Positions 49,701 through 60,599 of a stretch of 64,000 bases of DNA are shown piece after piece (the stretch's first letter is position 1; the number at the start of each line of letters is the position of its first letter). This DNA is from Acanthaster planci. Taxonomy: Eukaryota; Echinodermata; Asteroidea; Valvatida; Acanthasteridae. Position numbers and translations under genes: made by a program. A model generated the notes under the pieces. That model was not told the DNA's origin, searched no databases, and was given only the letters and a program-made list of their open reading frames with translations. The stretch spans positions 496,046-560,045 of the forward strand of contig NW_019091357.1 of assembly GCF_001949145.1 (NCBI RefSeq), in the 5' to 3' direction.

Positions 49701-50717
49701 ATTCGATACCCGCCCATCTTTACCGATATTCAGATAATCGATAAAAATTGCTAGATCAGGAATTTGACTTTTCTGGCCACGGATGAATCACTATTTTGCT
49801 GCCTGCAAACACTTCAAAACTATCAAGATGCATTGAAAGGAAAAATACCTAAGCTTTTTGATTTTTGGAGTTGAACTGAACGAGTTAAGTAACAGCTAAC
49901 GTTGACCCAACCACCAGACGTGATGCTTCCAAATGAATGGGAATTTGTAGGCAGAGAAGAAAAATTATGCAAGCATCTCTTTCAAAGAGGCAATCGTGTC
50001 CGATAGTTTCAAGACTAATTTTATGACGGCTCAAGGTCACACTTCTAATGCGTAATTTTGCCAATGATACCAATGTTTTTTCCACCCAAGTTTATCTGGC
50101 ATTTAGTATGAATCTATGCATGACACTCTGCGATGTTAAAAGCAAGATGTTGGGGGATTTTGTCTTAGTTGGGTTTTTTGTATTTCAAATTTTTGTATCT
50201 TGAAATTATGTTTTGTATTTTTGCTTCACAAAACACATATTTCTTTTCCCTTCTGAAATGAAAGCAAAGTGATTAATTTAGTCAGTGACAGACTTAGCAC
50301 TTTGTTTCAATTGTCTCAATTAATTAGCATTACCAGAGTGTGGAACATTCTTTAGCTGGCACAATGGGCATTTTGTCATCATTCAAAACAATTAATCATA
50401 TAATACTCTTAAGCAAGGCAACAGGAATGGTTGGCCTGTCAATTTGAAGCCAAAGTTTATTCATTGACATAAGCCATTTAGTATGATGTCTCCTTCCTGT
50501 TTATGTACCATCTACAAATTAAAGCACTGGGCAGATCCAGTGGGATAGACCATTGAAGGGGTCAGACATTCCTGCCCCTACATTTTATTGTAAGAAAAAA
50601 GTTTGAAAAAAGGAAGCTTCCTAAATGAAATTTTTGAACAACCTCAAATATTAATAATACTGCCACCTTCGCCTCCACCTTCACCTTAACATCTACACGT
50701 ACATGTACTTAACATCT
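46778..50717. other. Intergenic region
   Basis: No conserved reading frame. It contains the hairpin at 47428-47466 (listed separately) and a weak inverted pair GAGGGCGC / GCGCCCTC at about 48474 and 48543. The probable poly(A) signal of the ERICH1-like gene on the minus strand (ACAATAAAATG, near 50586) is also here. The rest is AT-rich with no feature I can name. Confidence 0.45.
47428..47466. repeat. Perfect 16-bp hairpin
   Basis: TCAATGTGATTGTTCC (47428-47443), a 7-base loop GTTGCGA, then the exact reverse complement (47451-47466). Sixteen uninterrupted pairs are unlikely by chance. Pairing outside the stem is weak, so it is shorter than a usual microRNA precursor. It could be a small RNA, a protein-binding palindrome or a transposon scar. 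Confidence 0.8.
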
Positions 50718-50942
50718 GGGCCCAAGCAAAAAATGGCGCTTACCATAGCAGAAAATTCTGTGCTTACAGCGAATGTATTTCACGGGTTAGCGAGGAATTT
50801 TGCCTTGTGCGCGTGTACATCCGGTAACTAAAGATTCTGTGCTTAAAAGGTTAGCGCTAAATTTTTCTGCTAGTATGGTTAGCGAAGAATTGAAATCATA
50901 AGCGTGGAATTCTGTGGTAAGCGGCACCATGAAATTGGGCCC
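50718..50942. mobile_element. MITE-like element with GGGCCCAA termini
   Basis: About 225 bp with imperfect terminal inverted repeats. The left end reads GGGCCCAAGC, then TGGCGCTTACC and AGAAAATTCTG; the right end, reversed, reads GGGCCCAATTTCATGGTGC, then CGCTTACCACAGAATTCC. Internal GGTTAGCG motifs repeat. There is no coding frame. It lies about 35 bp beyond the ERICH1 stop codon and may be part of that gene's 3' UTR. The family is not identified. Confidence 0.6.
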
Positions 50943-50977
50943 TGATATACACACGTTAACAACCAATATGTCCAGAT

Positions 50978-52857
50978 TTATGACTCACCACTTTCAGATG
51001 TGCTGGCCTGGTTATTAAGGCACTCAGTCAGCTTCATCTGTGCCCGTCTGAAATCTTGGAGAACCAACAACTTCTTGATGTCTCTCATCTGGTTAACAGT
51101 CTCCTTTGACATTTTACCATTTGACATCTTGTCAATCATGGTCTGAAACGGTTGGGTGATGGAGTTCTTAATCTCTGTCTTGCTCCCTACAGAGACGATA
51201 GGAAAATTTTAACCTTTCACGGAAAACATCTTGGGTCAATTTTCCTGATGATAAAAACCTGCCCATCATATAAAAATCAAGCCACAAGAAGCAGTTTGCG
51301 AATAAAAAATTTCCATAGGCGATAAATAAAGCTTTGGGAATCTAATCACGAAATGGGAATTTTCAAAATCAAAGCTCAGGTACATATATTTGTTGATTAA
51401 TTTTCAAGTATGATGTGTCCAAATATATTGTTGGAGGAATGTTAACTTGTACAAAAAGAAATGGCCCCGTTAGCCAGCTCTACCAAGGACCCATATCTAA
51501 CCTTGATAGCCTACTCACCATCAGAGCTGAATACTCGCCACACTGCCTCCAGGAACTCTACCACTTCCTGAGTAGACTCATCTTCACACTCTCTGTCATC
51601 TCCCTTACCAATAAGGCTCTGTTTATTAACATCAACTGTAAATTCCTCAGCTTGAATTTGTGCCCGGTCTTGGAGTCTACCAAGCTTGGCCCTTTTCTTC
51701 CTCAGTTTCCTCCTTTGGTTCTTTGTAAGTGATGCATCAGCTGTTGTTGGTTGTGATGATGATTTCGTTGGAGACACCTGCGGTTGTGTGTCTTCTCCTT
51801 TTGTCAAGGGCGAGTCTACTTCTGCAGTATCACAAGGAACTTTCTCCCTTACCCTTTGCCCATGCTTCTTTTTTCTCTTCCGTTTCCTCACAGGCCTATC
51901 ATGGGCACCTGGAAAATCCGGTAATAAATACATTGTAAATATTTACTCCTGAGCCACACCCCTTTAGATTATCCCTATTGCCCCTCCCTTCCCAAACCAA
52001 ACAAGGAAACTTATGTAGGCCTATACACGTATATGAAAGCAACTGTGGCCATGCTGTAAAATCCATGTTATGTATTAATCTAACACAAAACGAGCATTCA
52101 GAAAAAGACGTAATTCTAATACATACATGAACATGAACAGATTTCTCAGCGAAAGTACGACAATATGTAACCTCAAGTGGCCTGCACTGGAGGCATCATA
52201 CCTTGTGAATCATTGCTGGACTCTGATTCAGAGCAGCTGGATTTTAATCTTTTTTCTGACATTTCACTGGTATTCCGTGCAAGAGTCTGTAATAAACCAC
52301 CAGGTGGGGGATGGACAGTGTAAAGCTTTGCACGTGTTGGAACACTGCCAGCAGATCTCTCCAGCTCAGTCTTTGTTGCTGTTTCTTGAGGTGGTGGTTT
52401 ATCTTGAACAGTGGCTTCAGATGGGTAGAGTTTTTCAAGTACATGAGCTTTGAAAACTGTGGGGGAAAAGGGGAAAAAAGGGACACTTTCATAACGTCTT
52501 CGAGTTTGACACAAACACAAGATGGTGGCTACCTTTCTGGCCGCAGACTTGGTGAACTTCACTGGCAAGCTTGAAGTTGGACATAGGCCTAAGTGAAATA
52601 AAGTATTGAAATGGCATCTCACTGTAAACACTGGATGATGTCGGGAGCCTTGGCTATATCACTGGATATTTCCAACACGTCAAAACTCAAGTCCGAATCC
52701 TAGCATTGCTTTGATTTGATTTTGAATAGGCCTAAGCTAAGTTGCGAGTTTCAACTAGAAAATTAAAAATCACCGCACAAATCACCCTTCAGCCATTACT
52801 CTAATGACCATAAACCATACCTGACTCTCGTTTCCTGGAAGAATTTTTAGCATTCAT
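50978..52857 (-). CDS. ERICH1: ERICH1-like (glutamate-rich protein 1) gene, 4 exons
   Basis: Small, charged, probably nuclear protein of unknown biochemical role. Exons in transcription order: 52857-52821, 52456-52202, 51908-51519, 51186-50978; 891 nt, 296 aa; all internal introns are phase 1. It begins MNAKNSSRKRES. Family signs seen: an N-terminal helix FKAHVLEKLYPSE, the ARLYT-like motif RAKLYTVHPPPGG, a Lys/Arg block RPVRKRKRKKKHG, the conserved TKNQRRKLRKKRAKLG, an acidic part followed by EVVEFLEAVWRVFSSDGE, and a C-terminal helix with IKKLLVLQDFRRAQMKLTE. The acidic repeats of the human protein are much shorter here, so this form is about two thirds of the human length. The last exon could instead end at a GTGAGT donor near 50988 and continue in an unseen exon. 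Confidence 0.8.
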
Positions 52858-53253
52858 GATCGAATCAGCCTCAGCGTAATCTTGTTTTCATGAAAACTAG
52901 AATATGCCTCTTGGATTCGGCAGGACAAGCCTGCGCGCGTTTTTCTCTGGTCGTCTGCTTCTTGAAGTTCAACCATTCCAACTCTTGGTGGCGCTATTCA
53001 AATGTTTACATTGCATTGGCCACAGATTGAACCACTTTGAGTACCGCAGGAATATTGATTGGAACCGATGTGAGGATTTCACGATATTGTAGAGTATATG
53101 ACGAACTTACCTTGGTTATGTGGCTTCGACATTTGTGTGACTTTTTAAAAAGTTTTAATACTCGTACCCTGTGACTGAATATCGGGCTTGCTTAATTGAA
53201 TGGCATTTTGGAGCTGTTGACATGGCTGAATTTGTAGTTAACTGCCTCTTCAA
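52858..53253. promoter_or_regulatory. Short head-to-head promoter region, ERICH1 / EOLA
   Basis: Only 396 bp separate the start codons of two divergent genes. The interval contains GCGCGCGTTTTTC near 52930, GGTGGCGCTATTC near 52988 and an ATTGGCCA (inverted CCAAT) near 53013. There is no TATA box at an obvious place. I infer a shared bidirectional promoter; both 5' UTRs must fit here unless the first exons lie elsewhere. Confidence 0.5.
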
Positions 53254-54342
53254 ATGAGAAGACGACTCCTGCCTCTGTTTCCAAAGAAGCCCATTATTGT
53301 ATCCATTCGTGCCATGGCATCCAAAGACTACATGCATTCAAAATTTACTAAGCAGCAGCGATATTCTCCTTACTCAAAACATAACTCTCCACTATTCTGT
53401 AGTACGGTGGCTCAGAAAGAACATGTAGAAACCTGTAGTAGTGGTTCTACCGACCAGCGGCATGGTGATAGAAAGGACAGAAACCATCAAGAGAATAGTT
53501 CCCCGACTTCTAAGACATTCTCGTGCATCTCAGCCAGACAACCTTATGCAGGTTTCATCCTGAATGGGCTCAAAACCATAGAGACCAGATGGACTCCTGT
53601 CTTCCAGGAACTGGAAGGAAGAACGGTTGCCATCCATGTCGCTTGGAGAGACTGGGAAGGAGGAGAGGAATGGAAGACAATTCTGGCAATAGATCATACC
53701 GAGGAAGACATTGAGAGGATTATCAAGGATGGAGAGAAGCATGGGAGAGCTGTAGTTGCAGGTGATTACAGGAATTGTCAATCGGAGAGATGAATGAACT
53801 AAATACAGATGTTACATTGTTTGACAACAAAATAGCAAGGGTTGGGCCTCTTTATACCTCTTTGTTTTTCCTCTTCCCCTTCCCTGATACAAAGAATTCA
53901 CATTACCCCTAACAGTCCTTAATCCTTCACCTGTTGGAGGACTGAGGACTGTTAGGGTTAAAAGGTGCACAAGCTGCTGAAGCTCTAGGTATTACTCAAA
54001 CTGAAACAAGATATTTTTTCTTCAGTAGTTTTGACGTCAAAACCTATCCCTCAAATGAGATGACATTGAGCAACCAAAAAGCTAGGACTCTTCAGAAGAG
54101 GAAGCATGGTTTTACATTCCTTCCTTTCAATCACAGGTTTGGTTGATGTCGGTGAAACTTGGAAGTGTGACACCGGCGTCGAGAATGAGCAGATTCTGGA
54201 GTGGGAGAAGAGTGCCCTCCTGAGACCCCTAAATGAGAAGTTTCTTACAAGGCTGTCCAATCCCAAGTGGCTGAGGAGGCCACTTGAGGTCAGAGGTCAA
54301 AGGGGAATCTGGAAGGTGGAGATACCACAGGAGTGCCTCTGA
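53254..54342 (+). CDS. EOLA1: EOLA-like ASCH-domain protein, 2 exons
   Basis: Homologue of EOLA1/2 (CXorf40), a small ASCH-fold protein; the fold binds RNA, and the cellular role is not settled. Exons 53254-53761 and 54137-54342 (phase 1 intron); 714 nt, 237 aa. The ASCH core starts with FSCISARQPYAGFILNGLK and continues with KTIETRWTPVFQEL, IHVAWRDWEG, GEKHGRAVVAG joined across the intron to LVDVGETW, then LSNPKWL and an end WKVEIPQECL. These are the family's signature residues (RQPYAG, ETRW, RDWEG, NPxWL). The core alone is about human length (158 aa). The first 90 or so residues are extra, Arg/Lys-rich at the start (MRRRLLPLFPKKP) and then low-complexity. They may be a mitochondrial presequence or, if the true start lies elsewhere, not translated. 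Poly(A) signal at 54387-54392. Confidence 0.85.
53903..53961. repeat. Hairpin with piggyBac-like ends in the EOLA intron
   Basis: CCCTAACAGTCCTTAATCC (53907-53925) pairs with GGACTGAGGACTGTTAGGG (53939-53957) at 16 of 19 positions, with a loop of 13 bases. The right end is followed by TTAA; the left is preceded by TTAC. CCC...GGG ends next to TTAA recall the element at 20681-21088, but this one is only about 51 bp. It may be the internally deleted remnant of such an element. Confidence 0.5.
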
Positions 54343-55693
54343 TGATTGATTGCCTGATAGACTGGCACACAATTTTGTACCAATACAATAAATTTCTAGT
54401 AGATCCTGCATTCAGTGCTGCCCGTGTGATGATAGAACAATGCATCTCTAACAAAGAAAACTGGCTTGCTCTGCTGTTTTGAATATATTTGTTTTAAAAT
54501 TCCTATTTTGTGTACCTTCCACAGAAAAAAGAATTCCGACGGTGCACAAAAGCAGTCTTGCTTAAGCCACAAATAAAACCCATCATTTCCAAGAGCTCGA
54601 GTTTTTATTCAAAGTATTTCAAATATAACTTAGCTGTATTAGTTGGGTAATGCCATAGCTAAATGGTAAAAAAAGACGTTGCAGTACAGCAACCTAGTTG
54701 CAGAGCATACGTACAGATAAACTACAGTAATGTGCACTTTATTTTTAAGACTTTTGCTGTCCTCAAAGATAAATGCATTTAATTGTGAGGTAATCACCAA
54801 GTTCTCTGCTTTGCCTAATCCAAGAAATTACTCTACATGTATTGTAGAGAGGTGGAGAGGGCTCGTGTTACGAACACTGAACAGGAGTTGTGATAAGGTT
54901 AACATACTGAAGCTAATGTTGGAACAATAAAGAACCAGATATTGACAATATTATTGCAAGGCAAGGAGTGCCATTATTTACAAAGTTATGTCTTTGTACA
55001 TAATCCATGTGTTTCTGCTCTGGCATACGTTAACTTTCAGTTTTTGCAACACAAAATTTCAAAGATCAGTTTTGTTCAAGTTTTGATATTTTTAATATTT
55101 CCAACTGCCTTGCCTCTGACTCATGTTTGCAATTCAAAACAAACTCAAAATTAACACAGATATACTTACCTCTGCAAATATTTAATACCTAGCCTAAAAA
55201 CCTTGGTGGTTTTCAGTCACATTTTGGATCCAAGTGACACCAATGTGGTATATGCCAATCAAGTTTTACTCCACCATTTCTATATCCACTTATTTGCGTG
55301 TCAGGTATATTTGGGGGTATTTGAAAGGGCTTCATCCACATTTTACAGAAAGCCTTTATGGTTTTAATAGTATAAGGTCTCCTTTTGAAGTCTTCCTCCA
55401 GAGGTATGATAAAGGAGATTGGGTACCATGCATACAGACTGTCAGAAAGTTCAGAATGATAAAAATGGTTGGTATGTAAGCTTTATCCATTATCAACACA
55501 CAAATATAGCATTCTGTTGCAGGTTTTTGTTTGATCGAAACACTTTTGAGGAAATAGCTAAAAAAATGCCCCTTACTTATTTCTGAATGCTAAAACTCAA
55601 TCTTTATAATGAAGCTTTGCGTGAAATATCACACATCCCCAATAAACCAAATAGGTTGAATATTTCTAGGATGATAATCTACCAAGACTTAAG
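54343..55693. other. Tail-to-tail intergenic region, EOLA / NF-YC
   Basis: Contains the EOLA 3' UTR with a poly(A) signal at 54387-54392 and a second AATAAA near 54574. The NF-YC 3' UTR (minus strand) presumably occupies the right part. A few short open frames show no family resemblance. Confidence 0.5.
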
Positions 55694-58600
55694 TTACTGT
55701 GCTGTGGCTGATGTCGTCGTGGCTGGCTGCTGAAGGAAAACCTGTTGCGTTCCTGCCTGCGTCTGGATCTGGTAGATTGGAGGCTGTCCAAAACAAACAA
55801 AAATGGTCTCACCAAAATGACTTTTCCCCCAGTGCTTTTGTAAATTTGAATATTAAAGACAAGAGCCCCACCTCACTGAACCAACAAGGAATGTACTCAT
55901 GAAATGTGGGCCTTTACAGGCATATAGCACCTGTTGTCTTGTCACAGGATGAAAGTCTGTGGCAATGTGGAAATAATGGACTACACGTACAGGCTTCCTG
56001 TATGATGGATGCTTCTTGAAATGGCAATTAATTCTGTGCCATGTGATTGCCAAGGTGACTTTGGTAGCACCAACTGGTCGGTCATCACAAATAAACAAAA
56101 GCTCTCTGAAGGGTATTAAAGCAAACATCAGTTGCACAAACAGCCTAATGGCTGTACTTGTTCTCTGAGAATGAGGGCAAGTGAGGGATGTACATTTACC
56201 TGTGAATTAGAGATTTGGGTGACAAAATCTTGTCCTGTTTGCTGTATACCCTGCTGTTGCTGGCCCTGTGTCTGCCGGACATACTGTATTTGTTGACCAA
56301 CAGGTAACTGCACCTGTCGAAAAAAAAAAAAGAAAAGAAAAAATCTTTATGGACTCCCACAACTGTGGAGAGTGTGTTAGGGATACCCCCTTTGCCTGGG
56401 CCTACACCGATTCTACCCTGACCCCTAGTGCCCATTCCTGTCCCTTTGCCCCATTCCCTGAGCCCATACCTATTCCCTGACCACTTCAACCATGCCTGTA
56501 CCTGTTGGATCTCTCCTGTGTTGGTGATGATGTGCTGGATGTTACCAGTAGCTTGTCCCGTTTGCTGCAGCTGTATGGGCGTTGCTTGGGCCGAGATGAG
56601 CTGAGTGGTAGATACCTGGGAATCATTGCCCGATACCTGCACAGTCTGTAACTGCTGATCATCCGGAGGGAAATAAAGATTACTTCAGGACGTCAACCGT
56701 CCATTCTTAGGAAATTAAACTGCTTGTCCATCCCACGAAGGATACGCAACCAACAAGGGCATGCCTGATGCTGGGAAAGCATAGACGAGGAAGCATCTCA
56801 AACCGTGTGGTTTCATTCTCATTTCAATATACTCAATTTGGATCATGCTGATTGATTGGAAGTAGTTTTGCCCCGAGACTGGTTTTACTGTTTTGGACGC
56901 TGCACCGTGCAGGCGACATGTGCTGATGAGCACAGCCAAATAGCAGAACCAGTAGAGGGTGCTGTATTCACAAGAGACAAACTGCCAGAAAACCAGTCTT
57001 GTGGAATCTGGCTGGCATTCCCCAAACAATTCTGAGCATACCTTACACGCTTGTTACTATAAATAATTGCCCATACGCACTGCCGAAAACCAGTCTGCAT
57101 GGCACGCGCTTAATGTGGTCTTGGGGAAAGACTAGATAGGCAGGAGCAGTATAGTGCTTAGGTATTAATGGGGAGTTGGAGGGCAAGGACCTTTTGTGTA
57201 TTCATTGAAATTAACTTAAAATAACAAAGAACAGCCTCGAAGGCACCAGCAAAGCACAGCTTCAAGTCCTAGTATGTTTTTTGGTGCATGTGTAATACTA
57301 TGATTCTTTTTGTTAGACCTTGTATGTTGAACCTTGACCTCACCAGTGACTCTGTGACTCCCCCCCCACACATGATCATTGCTACTAGTTAGATACCTGT
57401 TGAGGTTGTGTGGTAGCGATGAGAGTGCCAAGATTTTGAGGAATGACAGCTGCTGGACTTGGGGTCACTGTGGCAGTAGATGTCGGAGTAGATTGGCTCT
57501 GAGCCAACTGGAAATAGTACTGGACCTGTTCTGGCATCATAGCTGCCTGCTGAACTTGGCCGTCCTAGAACCAAGGTGAGGGCATATAACATGACAGCAA
57601 AACCAATTCAATTGAAAATTTCCCCAAAGTTGAAAACTGAAGGACATTGCAGTTCAATCAAAGCACAAGTAGAAAAAAAATCTTTCTAAGTATGATTGCA
57701 CGGTTACTGTTTATTTGAAGTACATACAATCAGCTCAAAGCACAAATAATAACTTGTCGGAAAACAAAGCAAGGTTTTTCCGTTTTTTCTGTTCTTCTGT
57801 TAAATGGCACAAAGTTACCGTTCTCTTCGTTGTCTTCAGCTCATCTCTTGGCACAATGTCAATCAGAAAATCAAACTGGTCATACTTGGTGATAGCCATG
57901 GCAATGTCATTCCTCTATTTGGATTTGGGGAAAAATTGAAGGGAATATAATAAAAAAATTACGATAAATTGCTGCTCCTAGAAGCTTATTTCTCCACAGC
58001 CATGTCAATGGACGGGCATAATCACATAGCTTCCACTGTTACTCAAATTGACTACCAAAATTTGGGATTCATCAATTCACAGAAAACATTTTTCCAGATT
58101 CACCATTTCAATCAAGAATCTTTTTTATTACCATGTTTTTATATGTTCCATTTTACAACTATTTCTTAAAATGTCTGAACTATATCAATAGATTTTCATG
58201 TAAAATTAAGATTTAAAATTAATAAACCACAATAAATAACCAAAGACCAAGTTCTCTATGGGAAAGAAATTAAAAGTTAATTAAATTTGCATACGACTGA
58301 GCAGCCATGTATGTACATGTACCTGTAACGTGCGTCGTTTATTGTCTTCTGTGTGTAACCAAGCCCTGAGTGAGAGCTCAGAGATAAACATCTCAGCTGC
58401 CTTGGAAAACAAAACTGGTGCTTCTGCACTGATCATCTGGAGAAAAAGAAGTAATAATTTCCAAATAGATGTCATTATTAACAAAGCAGTTATGTAGGGG
58501 TTCACCACAATTTCTTGCACAATCTTTAGTCTGTAGGCATTTTCTCTACTGAATGTAACATTGTGTCACAGTCATTTTGACATTTCCAAATTTCTATCAC

Positions 58601-58954
58601 ACGGATTTCTTTTTTTGTTTTGGTAATTAAGTTCTCTTTCAAATGCCTGAAAAAACAATGACAAAGTTTATTTTACCTTCACCTCCTCGTCAAGTTTCAT
58701 GATCTTCTTAATTCTTGCAAGAGGTAATTCCTGTGTCTTGAAATCACTCTGGAAAATACAAAGATGGTTTGTTTTTCACAGTCACACTAAAATCATCAAC
58801 AAGGCTTAGCGAGTTGGGCATTGAATAGCACTGTGATATGAAAGATGTAACTTACATGTTTCATATTGTTGATATTCTCTGTCTGTGTAATCCAGAAATT
58901 CTCATGAGCCTGCAAGGCTGAGGATGGTTCTTCTGAGGTTGTGGCTTCCTCCAT
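55694..58954 (-). CDS. NFYC: NF-YC, histone-fold subunit of the CCAAT-binding factor
   Basis: Nuclear transcription factor Y gamma; it pairs with NF-YB through a histone fold, then binds NF-YA and the CCAAT box. Exons in order: 58954-58856, 58748-58677, 58436-58323, 57914-57819, 57564-57397, 56654-56502, 56313-56200, 55783-55694; 906 nt, 301 aa. Every intron is phase 0. The start [12 protein letters not shown] is followed by the histone fold: [51 protein letters not shown] and [20 protein letters not shown] (aa 41-115). Then come VPRDELK and a Gln-rich activation half with the family signature [10 protein letters not shown]. The length is a little under that of the vertebrate protein. A non-coding first exon is likely upstream: a minus-strand donor ACCAG/GTAGGA lies near 60666. 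Confidence 0.95.
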
Positions 58955-59374
58955 TTCTAACTGAACAAAATAAGATACATTACTCACTAACTGCAAATTA
59001 GTTCAAGATATACATCAGAAATGTGGAGGTTTTCCAAAATTAATTGTTCAACTCTAAATATGTATTGATGCGAACAGAACTTTTAAATAGGAAAAAAGTT
59101 AACTTGATAGTATATCTGAAAGCATCAGCATCCCTTTCCAAGCTGTGTTTTTTTTCAAACTGTGGTCTGTATCTGATCGAAAAGCTGCTAATATGCTATT
59201 GTTTCATCTGTCAATCTACAACTGACCTTTGAAAAACTGTAAAATGATAAGAACTTACTCCTACGATTACAAAACCTATAATGATAGTAATCTAATTTAA
59301 ACTCGAGAAATCATAGATGATCATCTAAAATCTAACACAAATTTTATCATTTATTCATTTTTTTTTTCATCACA
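58955..59374. other. Upstream of the NF-YC start codon
   Basis: AT-rich, no frame of interest. It is probably the NF-YC first intron or 5' UTR, because the start codon sits only about 12 bp inside its open exon and a 5' UTR donor is visible near 60666. Confidence 0.35.
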
Positions 59375-60100
59375 TACAAGCTGGGCATAGGAGAGGCAAA
59401 AGCAATAACAATCAGTGTGGCCAAACACCTGCCACTCCTCATCAAGCTGTGTATTGAGTAAATAAATATTAATAAAATACTAAAATATAGAAGTATTTGA
59501 AGCCAATAGTTAGAACTTACAAAATATTTAAATATACAAGAAAAGGAATTACTGCAAATGAATAAAGATAATGTAAGCAATTAAATATGAAATTAAATAA
59601 GTTAATTAATAAGAAATTCATAATAATGACACAATAAAGGAGGACATAATAACTAGTTTAAATACAAATAATACATGTGTAAGGAAACAGTAGGTAAGTA
59701 TACAACAAATGCACTGAAAATCTAAAGAATAATTGGCTAACAGGAGGCTGAAATAGGACTTAAAATGAGAAGAAGACCTGCTGCTCCTCATCAAGGTAAG
59801 TGTAAAGTAAATACATAAATAAGTAAATACAAGTAAGAAAATTAAAATACATTAGAACGTATGAATATTTCGATATAAAAGAAACAAAAGGAGACGACTC
59901 AATGGAAATGAATAAAAGTAGAAATAAAAATGGAAAGGGGTGAAAATGATGTAAGAAATTGATTGAATTAAGTAAATAAGGAGTTAGCAATAAAGACACA
60001 ATAAATAAAAAAATCCATGCATAATAGATGTTGTATAAATATATACGACAAATCAGATAAAATGTAATTGACAGTTGGCAGAGAGGAGGCTCAATTACAT
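59375..60100. repeat. AT-rich direct duplication, period about 360 bp
   Basis: Two degenerate copies in tandem: the first begins near 59430 (CTGCCACTCCTCATCAAGCT), the second near 59779 (CTGCTGCTCCTCATCAAGGT). Both continue through runs of AAATAAATA-type sequence, an ACACAATAAA segment (59629 and 59996) and an AGGAGGCT segment near their ends (59742 and 60086). No conserved frame. It lies in the presumed first intron of NF-YC. Confidence 0.6.
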
Positions 60101-60362
60101 GTTATAAGTATTACATGTACATGCGACATAAATACTGGGTTGGGATTTATGAAAAGAGAAAACTAAAGTTGAGTTGACCAAAGACGAGGGAAAGCATGGA
60201 AACAAGATAAATGTAGGGATAAATTCAGCAATAACATCTTCCAATTAGTAGCTTCACCAATAAATAACAAATGCAGTTCACATCCAATTCCCAAGTTGAT
60301 ACTTTTTAGGTTATAGTAATTCCTTGATTAGCTAAAAGTGCGGCTGTTCTTAATTTCTGTGC

Positions 60363-60548
60363 CCAATCCGCTCCAAGAATCGGGACAATGTCAGCTGGTT
60401 GCCAGCCGACGTATAGCATCACCAAACGCAGGGAACGATGCGCGCAGGGGACCAGCGAGACTTCGCCGACGACAGGTTGACCAATCGACACAATGAAAGA
60501 TGGCGACGTCCAATCACACCGCAATCGGACAAGCAGTCACTAGCCAAT
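60363..60548 (+). promoter_or_regulatory. Cluster of four CCAAT boxes
   Basis: CCAAT pentamers at 60363-60367, 60481-60485, 60510-60514 and 60544-60548, all in the same orientation. The last three are 29 and 34 bp apart, a spacing typical of NF-Y-controlled promoters. GACCAATCGA and AGCCAATGA fit the extended NF-Y consensus. The interval is GC-richer than its surroundings. It lies upstream of, or within the first intron of, NF-YC. Confidence 0.5.
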
Positions 60549-60599
60549 GACAAACTCCCCGCGAACTCTGTGCCCCAAAACTCGCCCATGATCATCCCA

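Noticed and set aside
51415-52574. Plus-strand open frames across the ERICH1 exons
   Set aside because: They are antisense to exons whose minus-strand phases and motifs fit ERICH1.
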